This document shows positions 1 through 11,301 of a stretch of 64,000 nt of DNA, one piece after another; the stretch's first letter is position 1, and each line of letters begins with the position of its first letter. A program made the translations under genes and the position numbers. The stretch is from Craspedostauros australis (taxonomy: Eukaryota > Bacillariophyta > Bacillariophyceae > Mastogloiales > Achnanthaceae), in NCBI GenBank assembly GCA_026770025.1, contig JAMXDE010000005.1:372001-436000 (forward strand). Reading direction: 5' to 3'. The notes beneath the pieces were generated by a model that worked only from the letters and a program-made list of their open reading frames with translations, did no database searches and was not told where the DNA came from.

Positions 1-600
1 CATCGGTTCGATGCCGTCGCCGCCCACCACGGCCTGTTCCAGACCCGCGATGGTGCTGCCGTCGCCCAGCGTCCATCGGTACGGCGCGTTCTTGTCGGCC
101 GTGGAGTAGATTTTGGCCCCGTACCGTGCGCCAGAGGTGGACATGACGTAATCGACGGCAGCGATCTCACCGGTCTGCTTCACGGCGCCGGATCCCACCT
201 TGGCATCGGCCCATTCCAAGCCGGATGGGGATTGGACGAACTTCAAGTCGCCGGCGCCCGAAGCTGCATAAGCAGGAGTTGGAGGAACCAGCAGGAATGA
301 CGATGCTGCTGTTGCGCACGCTGTGCCGATCGTAGCAGTACGAGACAGGAATGATCTCCTCGACGGGTTCACCGGAGTCACCGATTCCTTGTTGTCACTG
401 GTCAATTGAAGTTGCAGCGATTCCGATCGCTCATTTGCAAGCCGTTGCTGTTGACGTTGGTGTTGTTGTGGTTGAAACGCCGCAGCCGAGTTCCATTGGG
501 ACACCACCAGCACCGCAAGGAAGAACGGAATCATCGATGCCTTCTCCCCGAACTTGCAGGAAACCGAACGGTTCTTCACGATAGCTGTACTGGTCTTCAT
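1..600 (-). CDS. Thylakoid-lumen FKBP-type peptidyl-prolyl isomerase (3' end beyond window)
   Basis: Reading the minus strand from the ATG at 600 gives 200 residues, open to the window edge. The N-terminus holds three targeting layers: a hydrophobic stretch (MIPFFLAVLVV, residues 23-33) with an AAAFQP motif typical of complex red plastids; a twin-arginine signal starting RRSFLSR at about residue 81; and a PTPAYAA lumenal cleavage site near 110. After that comes FKBP sequence (SGLEWADAKVGSG, then GWTLGDG-like and GLEQAVVGGDGIEPM segments). FKBPs isomerise X-Pro bonds; the Tat signal places this one in the thylakoid lumen. Met23 (ATG at 534) is an alternative start that gives a shorter signal peptide. 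The missing 3' part prevents judging the full active site. Family and location calls are inferences from motifs. Confidence 0.85.
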   Translation of the reverse strand, partial: MKTSTAIVKNRSVSCKFGEKASMIPFFLAVLVVSQWNSAAAFQPQQHQRQQQRLANERSESLQLQLTSDNKESVTPVNPSRRSFLSRTATIGTACATAASSFLLVPPTPAYAASGAGDLKFVQSPSGLEWADAKVGSGAVKQTGEIAAVDYVMSTSGARYGAKIYSTADKNAPYRWTLGDGSTIAGLEQAVVGGDGIEPM

Positions 601-2247
601 CCTGGTGTTGAACGGAAAGTGACACTCCTGTGAGGTATGGTACATATAGTATAAATGTATACTATGTCGTGTTGTGTTTTACGGCTGCAATAATACCTGC
701 ATTGAACTCTCAGGTTGCATCGATGATTGCGATGATTGCAATGGCGACAATGGCGGCAATGGTCTTGATGACGACCATGACGGTGTTGTTGCCAACAAGC
801 GTGATGAGTGGATTTGATTGAGGTGGTACGACTATTTGTGTGATGTGTGCGCGTGAGTTGATTCAGTTGAGATGCGTGTGTGTTCTTGAGGTGTCAACGA
901 TGACAAAGTACTTACATAGTCCATATCGCAGAAACGACCATTACTCGGATGAGTCCATCCAATCCCACACGGACTGACAGTGAGTGAACAGCCATGTCCA
1001 ATGCGTTTTCTTTGTCCCTGACGTTCCTCTTTGGATCAAACACACATCAAAATGAGCTCTGCACGTTGTTCTTGTTTGGTGCAAAATAGTGGCTTGGATT
1101 GTCTCGTTGAAAAATATATACGGCAGACAACACAGAACATCAACACAACCATGCTTTTCCCATTCGTCGTGCGTGGAAGGATCTTGTTGATGGGGTGGGA
1201 AGAGTGGAGGGCGAGTTGCCGCTCTTGCGGATACGGACACGACAGCGTCATCCACAGAAAGAGAAAGATTAAGCGAAGGTATGGGACGGATTGACAGCGT
1301 CCATTGATTCAGCCCTCGCTTGGCTATGCCAGCCCTGGATGACCGACGAGACTGCAATGCAGCTTTCGCTTTCTCTTTTTTATTTCGATTCGATGACAAC
1401 ACGACTGTTCCATGAGATGACCAGTGTGGATCCATGCTTGTTGGGCCTTCTGTGTGGGCTTTTGTGGATAAGTGGCTTTGCTGTTCTGCACATACCGCTT
1501 TTGTAAAGGTTACCAGTAAGCAATCTACTCTGCTCTGCTCTGCTCCACTCTCTCTCTCTCTCTCTCTGTTTGTAGTTGTACCAGTATCTCGCGGGATGTT
1601 GTGTGTGTGAACGATGGCACATCGCTGATCTGTGAACGGGCAATACTCACAAGGAACGTGGCTGGTCGCGACATGGAGACCGGTGGGACAAACGGAGGGC
1701 GTAATTTTTCTCTTCTTTGGGCCGAACTGTGACAAAAATGACGAAGCCAATGGGGCATGTGAGCACTTCCACTCACAAAACGAAACCAAAAACGCAGTGA
1801 CGCGAAAACCAGAAAAGCACAGCGCGTGAAATAACAGCCAAAGCATGTCTCTATGCTCGGAAAGTCAAACAAACGCTCACAGGAACACTTGCGGACGCTC
1901 GCTGTCGCTGATTTTGCAACGGGATCGTCACCTCTGGGGGATAGATTAGGCACGACAGGCACAGAAGAGAGGCTGGGAGTGTGCGTACCTACAAGTGAAC
2001 ACAAGCCGTGCCGACATTATCAACCACGACACACCGACACCAAACATCAACATCGACACCATCACCAGTACCTCCTCACACCAAACGAAACGAAAACGAC
2101 ATCCACAAGCTGCAAGCCTTCCAGCATTCTCATAAAACCCAACAGCGATCACAATCAGCCAGCCGCATATTCGCACGCACATTCAGCCTCCACCACCACC
2201 ACTACTACCACCACCAATCATCCAGTCAACTCCAACGCACAGTCAAG
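601..2247. other. Intergenic region between divergent FKBP and kinase genes
   Basis: No convincing gene is visible. It contains a CT microsatellite near 1545-1567 and His/Thr-rich frames just upstream of the kinase start that look like 5' UTR. The minus-strand 301-codon frame at 941-1846 is low-complexity and has no recognisable motif. The promoters of both flanking genes should lie here. Confidence 0.5.
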
Positions 2248-5200
2248 ATGATGAGCGTCCAACTCCGCAACAACAGCGCAACTACCAATCCCACAGCAGC
2301 AGCGACAGCAACAGCAGCAGTAGCAGTAGCAACAACAAGTGAGAGTAACAACGACAATGTTCCCGTGCCAAATTCATCCTTCAAGGACCTCCTCGGTAAA
2401 TGGAGCACCAGAGACTCGTTGACCGAAGACATGCAATCGCCTGACATCGCACGGTTGGCATGTCGAAAGAAGCACGGTGCAGCCCCGCCTGCCTACATGA
2501 AGCGACGACGATCGTCCGTCAAGGCCACCAGCGCGGAACAGCGGGGGCATAAGCCACAGCAGGAGAACGCTTGCGCTGCGTCCACGTCGAGTACGGCAGA
2601 ATCCCTCTCCGTGTCAAGTTTCAATGAAGATACACCAAACGCAGGACACCAGCAACAGCAGCAGCATCCAAGCAACGGCAACGGCAACGGCAACGCTGCA
2701 CCCAAAATGGTCACGGCACGAAGCCATGAAAAGCCATCACCACCCACCACGAGCACGCCATTCTCGATGCGCAAGTCCACTGGTTTCCTCCAGAAGAACA
2801 AATTGACATCACCATCTGCGGCACCTGCTATCAAGAGGAGCAGCGCAAACGCCGCATCTCCAAAGCAAGCGAGTCAGATCAGAAACATGATCCTCAGGTT
2901 CGATTCCTCGCACCAACCGCAAACAAACGAAACCCTCACGATGGGATCGTACCACGCAACCAACCTGGCCAATGGAAACGAAGATCAGGACGATGCTGAA
3001 TCCATCGCGGGCGAATCTGTCGCGGCTGAAGGGAAGCCATCGCGTCCAACCATGATGAGCCCGGTCTCCAGACGCTCATCAGCGAAGTCCATTGCGACAA
3101 TGAAGTCACCCAGGCAGGATCGTGTCTCCGCGAACGGAAGTCCCACTGTCAAGGCAGCGTCGAGACGACGCAGCTCCGTCCAGCAAGCCATTGCAATGTT
3201 CGACTCTGCGTCGACGCATACCCGGGCTTCTTCAACGGTTCGTAGATCAGCAGTGACTACCTCTCCAACCACCTCGGCGCCTCGCCCCGTGTCGCCATCT
3301 CAACCGGTGACAGAGACTTCCGCAGCGCCATCACCACCATCGCGAACAATCGAAACAACAAATGCAACGCCTTCCTCACCAACCAAGGTGCATCATCATG
3401 ATGTTAACGGCAACGCCGGCGAGAGCAACGCGGGTAAGCAGCAGACAACATCTCTGAAGGACGCTGTCAGCAAGTTTGAAACAGGGACCGTAGCGATCCG
3501 TGACGGTTCGGACAAGACCAGCAGCAACGGCAAGGATGCCACCGCCAAGGCGACAAAGCGAGTGACTACCACCAAGACCTTCACAGAAGCAGCAGCTCCC
3601 TTGAAGAATGCCAGGGACCGCGTTCGCAAGAGGAATGAGCGAAGGCGCACGAAGAAGAAGACCAAGATGGGCAACATCTGCGCCAAGAGACTCTCCGACG
3701 TGAGTGCATCCAACCTCCACATCAGCTCCACCCCCAAGAGCGACGAGGACGTCCAGATGATCCAGCAGGCACTGCGAAAGAACTTCATCTTCCAGAGCAT
3801 GGAACAAGCGGAGCTGGATCAGCTCGTGGGTGCATTCGAGCTCACCAAGCCATTTGCGGATGGCGATGTCATCATCCAGCAGGGTGACAAGGGCGACTAC
3901 TTCTACGTCATCGCCGATGGATGCGTCGACTACGAAGTCAACGGCAACAAGGTCGGCGAGGCGTGTTCCGGCGCGTCCTTCGGAGAACTGGCGTTGCTGT
4001 ACACCTGTCCCAGAGCAGCCACCGTGCGCTCGGCGAAGGATGCGACCAAGCTGTTCCGTGTCGAACAGACCACCTTCCGTTACATCCTGCAAACCCAGAC
4101 CAAGGCATCGCAATCTCAAAAGATGCAGCTCCTGAAGGGCGTCAGCTTCTTGTCCGACCTCTCCGCTGCCGATCTGAATAGGCTCAGCGCGGTCATGACT
4201 CCGAGACACTTCGAGGCCGGGGATTACATCATGTACAAGGGAGAGATCGGTGATGCCTTCTACATCGTCCAGGACGGAAAGTTGCGTGTCACCGATATTT
4301 CGGTCGGCGCCACGAAGTACGAGGATGTGGATCTCGGCGCCGGAGATTCCTTCGGCGAGCGTGCGCTGCTGACCAGCGAACCAAGAGCTGCCAACGTGGT
4401 CGGCACATCGGACGGAACGGTCTTCTCCATCGATCGTGCCACTTTCGACAAGGTCTGCGGCAGCCTTTCCTGGCTGATCCTCAAGGCCCAGGACAAGCGA
4501 CGATTGGTAAGTTTCTGCTGTCGCACCCCCCACTGTATCAAATGAACTCGTGCGTTTGAGCCGAACAGTTTTTGCTCTCCACCCCCGCGACTCAGCAAGT
4601 CTTCTCACACGCTTTCTCTCCTTCTCGGTCGTACTCTACTGATGCTGCCGTCGTGATACTCCCGCTTGCATACATGCGCATACCTTCCTTCGAAATGTGT
4701 GTGCAGCTCGGAATCAAGGCCATCCAGGATGCCGACCTGGAACCCGCTGTCCTGGACGAGCTAGTCCGTTGCATCGATGACGATGTCTTCTACAATGGCT
4801 CGAACATATTCGCCGAGGGCGAGAAGACAGAGGCCGCGCTCTACCTCGTCCGCGAAGGCGAGGCGGAGATCGTGACTTCCAACAATGCCAACGATAACAG
4901 CAGTCGCAGCAGCGCCAGCGCCAGTAGCGGCAACAGCCTCAGCAACTGCATCATCCAGGAAGGTGGATTCTTTGGTGACGAACAGCTGCTGTCGGATGCC
5001 AACCGGCCACCGACTGACAAGTCGACGAACGTGGTCGCCAAGTACACTGCCACGGTCCAGAGCGACATCCTGGTCTGCGGCGTCCTGTCCTTGACGGAAT
5101 GCCGCAAGTTCTTCGACACCAAGACCATGGGCCAGTCCTCGGCCTTCGGTGACTTTGGTGAAGTCCAAATGATGCGCTCTCATCGACGCTCCTCCGTCCA

Positions 5201-6128
5201 GTCCAACATCACTGTCGACGACCTCAAGCGCCATTCGATCCTTGGAGAGGGCCAGTTCGGCGAGGTTTGGCTCGTTTCTGCCGACCTCGGTGCTGGCGCT
5301 ATCGACGACGAACCGATCGAGGAGAACTTCGCCCTCAAGATCCAATCCAAGTCCGACGAATCGCGCAGCGCGGTGTCCGCCACGGAGGCCATCCGACGTG
5401 AGATCGAGCTGTTGTCCCTCATGAACCACCCCTTCATCGTGGATCTCGTGCACCAATACGAGGATGATTCCAACTTCTTCATGCTGATGGGCCTCGTCAA
5501 GGGCGGTGAACTGTGGAGCATCATCCACCGCGAAGATGATGACGGAGAATGGCTGTCGGGCATCGGCGAACACCAGGCATCGTTCTACGCGCTGCTGGTG
5601 GCCGACACCTTGGCCTACATGCACCGGCAGAACGTCTGCTTCCGTGATCTGAAGCCGGAGAACATCCTCATCGACGACGAGGGTTACCCCATCGTGGTTG
5701 ACTTCGGCTTCGCGAAGCATGTGCCAGACAAGACCTTCACTCTTTGCGGCACGCCCAACTACCTCGCCCCGGAGATGATCCAGAACCGCGGCCACGACTT
5801 CGCCGTCGACAACTGGACGTTGGGCGTCGTCATCTACGAGATGCTGACCGGTGAGAATCCATTCTACTACGAGGGCATCGATGACATCTCGCTGTTCCGC
5901 GACATCTGCCAGGAGGAACCGTACCCGCTTCCCGATACCGTGTCGCCGGAGGCCAAGGACATCATCAAGAAGCTGCTAGTCAAGGATCCGTCGCAGCGGA
6001 TCGGATCTCTCGCAAGGGGCGTGAGAGATATCCTTGAGCACGAGTGGTTCTCGCCGTGGGATCTTCCGGCCGCGCGCATGAAGCAGGTCAAGGCACCGTA
6101 CCTTCCCAAGTGCGAAGTGAAGCAATAA
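2248..6128 (+). CDS. Cyclic-nucleotide-dependent protein kinase (PKG-like), two exons
   Basis: Exons 2248-4506 and 4707-6128, with a GT-AG intron of 200 nt in phase 0, encode about 1,226 residues. Residues 1-473 are Ser/Thr/basic, low complexity, with RRRSSV-type sites. MGNICAKR at 474, behind a polybasic stretch, resembles a myristoylation/palmitoylation N-terminus. Three cyclic-nucleotide-binding domains follow (about 513-614, 628-736, 754-892). The first two have intact cassettes (FGELALLYTCPRAAT, FGERALLTSEPRAAN); the third is degenerate with an insertion. The kinase domain (about 928-1205) keeps the Gly loop GEGQFG, Lys964 (FALK), Asp1067 (RDLKPEN), Asp1085 (DFGFAK) and GTPNYLAPE. As an AGC-type kinase it phosphorylates Ser/Thr on cNMP binding. 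Ala rather than Thr in the cassettes leaves cGMP versus cAMP specificity open. The ATG at 2248 was chosen because upstream in-frame sequence (from 2008) is His/Thr-rich UTR-like. Confidence 0.88.
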
Positions 6129-6969
6129 GCCACTTTGCACGGGATGAACGTGGAGGTCCCTCTCCAGAGAGAGCCGCAATTTTCCTGCATCATCTGATGC
6201 AGCCATTGTAACAACAGGCAAAGAAGAAGAAGTACACACAATGCATAAACAAACAAACAAACAAACAAAGTAACGACATTCATTTAGAAAAGAAGCAAAG
6301 CAATGCGAAATAGAGTACAGCAGAGCAGAACGAGCCAACACCATGCATGTGGTCAGCCGCAATATTTTGGCAGGACATGACGAATGATGAATAGACGCGC
6401 ATTCAAGAATCAGCAACAGCACCGATGGGAAGTCTGCAAACCGTGGCACCAAAAAGCGGGTGGCCCAGTATCAAAGATGTGGGAGTGGCTGTTTCAGCTG
6501 TGCATGACTAACACTTGTTGGCTTACATACTCTTTTGATTCCTGACGGTGTTGGCTGTGATCCCATGGACGCTTGGCTTGCTGTTGTTTGTGTTTTGCGT
6601 TCATTGGCCGTGCTCTGTGCTTTCTTTGATTTTGGGGAGAGTATTAGTATGACTGACACTCGGTGCTCCCTACTCTGTCGCCCGCACACGTACATGATCG
6701 AGAACTGATGCTGCATGCGAGCACCCAGGCATTCGTATGCAGTGATAGTGGAGTTGTGCACATGCAAAGAGTCTCATCCATCTATCAATCAATCCGTCCA
6801 TCCGTCCATCCGTCCATCTGCCACATCCCGGTACTCGTACAACCTTGCATCAAGGAGACGCTGGTTTTCCAACGCTGCCTGCGGTGGAAGTTGCGTCGTC
6901 ATGTTCCACCGTCTCCTCTTCAGTCTGAACGACGCCGGGCTGTTGCTGCGCCGGGACCTGCATCTCGTT
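6129..6969. other. Convergent intergenic region
   Basis: This is the 3' space between the kinase and EF-hand genes. It carries an AAAC tetranucleotide run (about 6246-6270) and an ATCCGTCC-type repeat (about 6790-6820). No coding sequence was recognised. Confidence 0.6.
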
Positions 6970-8015
6970 TCAGTCCTCCTTGGTGCTGCCAGCGACATCG
7001 TGAGATTTCTGATCGATCGCGTTCCACAGCATGGGGATTGCCAGGAAGAAGAAGGACATGCTGATGACCTGCTCGGCCGCCGTCTCGGCATACGACCCGG
7101 TCTCGATCTTGAAGATGTCGATGAACTGCTGCGCGACGTAGGGAACGAGCAGGATCAGGATGGCGTAGTACGTCAGGATGCGTCCCATCAGGTTGGTGCA
7201 GCATGCTGCCACGATGTCGAGGAATTCCTCCTTGTCGATGCCTCCAGACTTGTCCTTGTCGCTTGCCTCGAACAGCTTGTCGACGACGGATCGAGTGGGT
7301 GGGTAGCAGGCTGCTGGGCCAGCGTACTTGGCGAGGTTGACGTGCACCAGCAGCAACCCGGCGTACAGTTCGGACTTTCCAACTGCAAAATATGAATCAA
7401 GATTGGTATCGACAGCCGCAGTTGCGAGCAATCGTCGACAATGACAGGAAGAGGAGATGGGCATCCATGCAAGGGGGATGGTGAGGTGACACGTTCGTGG
7501 ATTCATAGCGATCAGCGGAGATGCGACGACACTGCAAGGGAATGGAGGCAGGGCAGCAGACGACAGCAAAGACGGGCTTATGATGCCAGCAATGCGGTAT
7601 CCCCATGCTGCTCCTGATGGATCGAAGCAATGCACGGAGCATCTTCGTCACGAACGTGTGCCTGATCCAGCGACGGAACCAGGAGAAGAAGCAAAGCCAG
7701 AAGGAGCGCACAAGGCAAATTCGGAAGGAAAGGACAGATTCATTGTTCACATCTGATGGGTTCATACCATGCCATGCCATGCCATGCCATGCCATGCCAT
7801 ACCATCCCATACAGATAGAGATGCAGATAGAGATACGGATGGGCGAACGAGCCAGCACATGCACACGATTTCGTACCTTCGCCATCCTGCTGTCCGGAGT
7901 TGCACACAGAGAAGGCCCAGTCGACGAGCTTCTTGAACTGCTTGCTCCTCGTCAGCATGTTGCCCTTTGGGGCTTCTTCTTCTTGCGTCTTGGCTGCGGA
8001 TTCTTCGGACGACAT
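6970..8015 (-). CDS. Small EF-hand protein with two transmembrane segments, two exons
   Basis: Exon 1 runs 8015-7877 and exon 2 runs 7382-6970, separated by a 494 nt intron (GTACGA donor, TTTTGCAG acceptor). Splicing gives 183 residues. Residues 88-99 (DKDKSGGIDKEE) form a canonical calcium-binding EF-hand loop with ligands at positions 1, 3, 5, 9 and 12. An upstream half (CNSGQQDGEVGKSEL, about 38-52) looks like a degenerate partner hand. Two hydrophobic segments (about 114-133 and 150-168) suggest membrane anchoring after the calcium-binding part. No signal peptide is seen. The sequence supports a calcium-responsive membrane protein, but partners and function are unknown. The intron contains a CCATG tandem repeat. 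Confidence 0.8.
7767..7810. repeat. CCATG pentanucleotide tandem repeat
   Basis: About eight copies of a CCATG unit lie inside the intron of the EF-hand gene, followed by a short GATAGAGAT repeat. Microsatellite. Confidence 0.9.
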
Positions 8016-8936
8016 CTTCTCTCTCTTTCTCTCTTTCTTGCTTGCTTGCTTGTTGGCCTTGTCTTGCCTTGGTTCTGCTCCACGCGTATGCTTTGGATGC
8101 TGTGCCTGCTTCAATCCAAGACCATGAGATGTGGTGATGTTTATGGTGTGCGGGAGGAACAGCAACAAGGGTGCAGAGACCTTCTCCCCTGCTTCTTTCT
8201 CTTTTCGGGTTTGACGACGAACCGCGGTACAAAAGAGACACAAGGAGAGAGAACAAAGATCGCGTTGTCGGTGTTGTGGTTGTTGTTGGTGAGAGCCTTT
8301 GTGCCCATGTGCGCCTCGCATCCTTGGTGACTGTTCGAGTACTGCCTTCGGTTGCGCGTTCTCATTCGAGACACGAAGATGTCGGGAAAAGGATTCGGTG
8401 TTTCGTTGATGCTCATCAAAACTAGTACATAATATTCTATTTACCGCGTACTTCAACCATTGTTGAGCCAGTCGTACTCACGATTCACAATATTGACAGA
8501 GTTTGGAATGCCCGCAGCTCCGACTTCACATCTCTTTGAAGAAATGATTGTTTCGTTGGCGGGAGCGGAAGAGCGAGAGCAAAAGCTACCTGTGCCGGTT
8601 ATTGGCAACCAACAGATAGCCAAGCAGCGTACCACGCGAGTATGTGCTCTGGAGAGGAAGGAGGCTCGTTGCTTGGTGCGATGGGATGTAAGCATGCGCA
8701 TCAGAGTAGAGTGTTCTTTCATATTTGAACATTTATTTGAGTGTCTTTATGATCTGATTTATGCTATTTACGTCCCGGTAAAATCTCTAGAGAAAGTTGT
8801 TGCTGTGCCTTCGATGTGCTGCCCCCCTCCTCCCGGTGTTCCAATGGACTTCCGCGAGAGTTCACATGGCAGGGCAACTGAGGCCGTTGCATCGTTTGTG
8901 TGTTTGAGTGTGTGTCTCGTGTTTCTCATCACTCCA
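8016..8936. other. Intergenic region upstream of the EF-hand gene
   Basis: It includes a TCTT/CTTG-rich tract just upstream of the EF-hand ATG, probably 5' UTR. Nothing with convincing coding character was seen. Confidence 0.5.
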
Positions 8937-9611
8937 TTACGCGAATGTGTTGAGGAATGCTGATGATGCTCTTTGCGATCCGGGAGCGCGAATGTTGGCT
9001 TGGCTCTGGCTCGTGGGACGAATTGCGACAGGATGCTGCATGAACGTGGCGCCTGTGTTCTGTGTTGGCATTCCCATCATGTCAGAGGTGTCGCAGCTGA
9101 TGATGGTGGAGACGGATCTGCCAGCCGTGTCATCATGCAGTGGGCGGAACGTGTTGCTTGGACCATCGTGTTGCTGCTGCTGCTCGACGGCGTGCATGTT
9201 TATTATTCTGCTCTGCTCGAAGATGTCCGGTGTGACGGACTCCTCGAAGCCGATGGACATGTTGTCATCGTCGATGAGCGCGATGCTGTCGTCGTCGTCG
9301 TCGAAGAAGGTACTGGTGCTTGGTTTCGAGCTCTCGATGATGAAGCTGGAGAATTCCGAGAGGATGCGCGTGTTCTCCTCGCGTGTGGACGAGGCGAGTG
9401 GCAGCGGAGCCATCTGCTCGTTGTCCATCAATCTCAATGAGTTGCTGGCCTCGCGGCTGAATGGTCTTGTCTTTGCCTTCTTGCATGGCTCGTTCTGGTT
9501 CATGCGGGCATCCTGTTGGAAGGCCTGTTGGTGATCAGCGAGACACACGCTGGCTGGGGATATCGTCGATGCTGACGATGCAGATGAGGAAAGCTTTCTC
9601 TTGAGGGCCAT
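8937..9611 (-). CDS. Hypothetical acidic, low-complexity protein
   Basis: A single-exon frame of 224 residues starts at the ATG at 9611 (MALKRKLSSSAS) and stops at 8937. It has two basic clusters that could serve as nuclear localisation signals (KRK near the N-terminus, CKKAKTR at about 48), an acidic FDDDDDSIALIDDDN stretch near 108-122, and a Gln run near 150. The coding look (many Ser/Asn/Asp codons, no repeat) favours a real gene, but no domain is recognised. A transcription-related role is only a guess from basic plus acidic composition. The frame extends upstream of 9611, but that part has a different, Thr/His-rich UTR-like composition. Confidence 0.6.
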   Translation of the reverse strand: MALKRKLSSSASSASTISPASVCLADHQQAFQQDARMNQNEPCKKAKTRPFSREASNSLRLMDNEQMAPLPLASSTREENTRILSEFSSFIIESSKPSTSTFFDDDDDSIALIDDDNMSIGFEESVTPDIFEQSRIINMHAVEQQQQHDGPSNTFRPLHDDTAGRSVSTIISCDTSDMMGMPTQNTGATFMQHPVAIRPTSQSQANIRAPGSQRASSAFLNTFA

Positions 9612-10842
9612 TGTGGTGAAGTGTTGTGTTGTGTGGGTGTTTGGTTTGGTTTGACTTCGAGTTGGTTCGAATGTGAGTTTGTGTGCTGATTGTGTTGGTA
9701 TGTTGATTTTGTGAGTGTCCAGTTTTGTGAGGGGAATGTGATGGTGTCCGGAGGGAAGGGGCTTCTTCTTCTCGGCGGCTCGTTGTTCGATGGCTCTGAC
9801 TGTTCTCGTTTGTTTGTGTGTATTGACGCTGCATCGGTACTGACTGTACGGGCAGTGATGTGCGACTTTGTGACCGCCAACCCTCGTGATTCTTTTGGTT
9901 TCCCGTCGTTGTATCGTGTCGTACTGTGTCGTGTCGTGTTCCATTTTGTGGGCGAGTGTGCAGTTGGGACACGACACGGATTACTTATTCGCTCGTTGGA
10001 AATTGGAATGGGACCGCGCCGCACAAGCCAGGTCCGCGCGGTCTGGGGGCGTGTTTGTGTGCGCTGTTCGGGTGACGACTTCGACGGTTGTGATGCCTTA
10101 TTTGTCAAGTTCGCCGGCTTGGTCCGCTCGTTTCCACAACGCAAGTGGGCTTGTTTGCTGCGCACAGAGAACGAGTATGTATGGTACGTGCCAATTGTAC
10201 GTGAGCGCTGTTGGTGAAGCGTTCATGGAAGTAATTCACTCCAAACACGCATGCGTGCATGCGCATACATCTTGACAAACCAACTGCCGTGTCACTCGTG
10301 TCATCCACTTGCACACCTTCATCAATCCCTGAATTTTCGAACGCGCTGTTGTATCTCACGAACCGCGTCGTCTGCCCTTGGTCGTTTTTGTCATTCTGCG
10401 GGCTTGCATAATGCGCGCGACAACCAACTCAACAAGGCGCACCCTGTCGCAGTTGATACTGGTACCCCACCTTCGAAGACAAACAATCGCATGTACATGC
10501 ATGCGCGTGGGAGTGACCTACTGTGTTGTGGAATGTGGCATGCATCATCATGGTTGCGATCTTCGTGGTGCGTGTGTGAATGTGTGTTCTTTTTTCACGC
10601 TATGCCTACTTGAATCGTACACTCTATCCGCGCACAGAGAGAAACCCGTGAAATTGGAGCATTCTACCCCAATGTGTTCGACCCAGCACATGAAGCGAAC
10701 ACGACATGAATGGATGGAAGTGTTATTTGAGCTCGTGCGCGGAGAAGGAAAGAGTTGAAATGACTGGCGTGTGTGTTGTAGGATCACGAGGTCTAAGTCA
10801 CACGATTAAATGTGTGCCCATTCTCTGTATCAGCCATCCCGC
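9612..10842. other. Intergenic region
   Basis: No gene was recognised. G/T-rich sequence upstream of the 8937-9611 gene (about 9612-9960) looks like 5' UTR or promoter. ATGCATGCG-like short palindromes lie near 10245-10265 and 10490-10510. Confidence 0.5.
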
Positions 10843-11301
10843 TTAGTCGTATTCGGTGGTACTCGGCCGGCCGGCTCGCCGAGGGAGAAGGAGGTCGAAG
10901 AAGAACTTGATGTCGTGGGGCTGGCACATGCCATAATACGCGAACAGTCATTCAGTCACCAGTTCCGATTGCCAGCAGAGGATGCGCAAGCACTCGTTTG
11001 TATGACAGGTGATGTTGATGCCTTGGACGTAACGGCGGAAGATGTCTCCCACCAGCTTGCGCGCCTTGTTCGTGCCCACAAGTACGAGCAAGATTGTCAC
11101 TCCACAATTAACGCATCTGCATGCGTCGGCAGTACTCGGAGCTTGCGCTGTTTCCAACACAGTATAGTACGAATAGCACGAGCAGTACAATCCATCGTGG
11201 AGCAACGAGCGAACACTTCGGCGAAAATTTCGGCCAAGCGAGAAAACGCACAGAAACCTCAACCAACGGGAGGGGGAAGAGGACACGAAAGAACTCGCCA
11301 A
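10843..11301 (-). pseudogene. Possible coding remnant or spliced gene of unknown family
   Basis: On the minus strand, two coding-like stretches share one frame: one ends in a segment reading VGDIFRRYVQGINIT, the next reads LFAYYGMCQPHDIKFFFDLL and ends at TAA (10843). An in-frame TGA at 10948-10950 separates them. The two could be exons, a broken gene, or a recoded stop; no acceptable intron is obvious. The upstream extent is unclear, and further coding-like minus-strand sequence continues to about 11700 in the same general region. No domain was recognised. Confidence 0.3.

Noticed and set aside
941-1846. 301-codon minus-strand ORF
   Set aside because: Low-complexity composition spanning a CT microsatellite; no motif; overlaps several other open frames of similar quality.
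2008-2247. Longer N-terminus of the kinase from the Met at 2008
   Set aside because: The extra 80 residues are His/Thr/Gln repeats of the kind seen in 5' UTRs throughout this window.
3376-4608. 410-codon ORF antisense to the kinase
   Set aside because: Shadow of the strongly conserved kinase reading frame on the other strand.
4761-5795. 344-codon antisense ORF
   Set aside because: Mirror of the cNMP and kinase domains; GC-rich third positions keep the opposite frame open.
7767-7810. CRISPR-like array
   Set aside because: Units are 5 bp with no spacers; a microsatellite in a eukaryotic intron.
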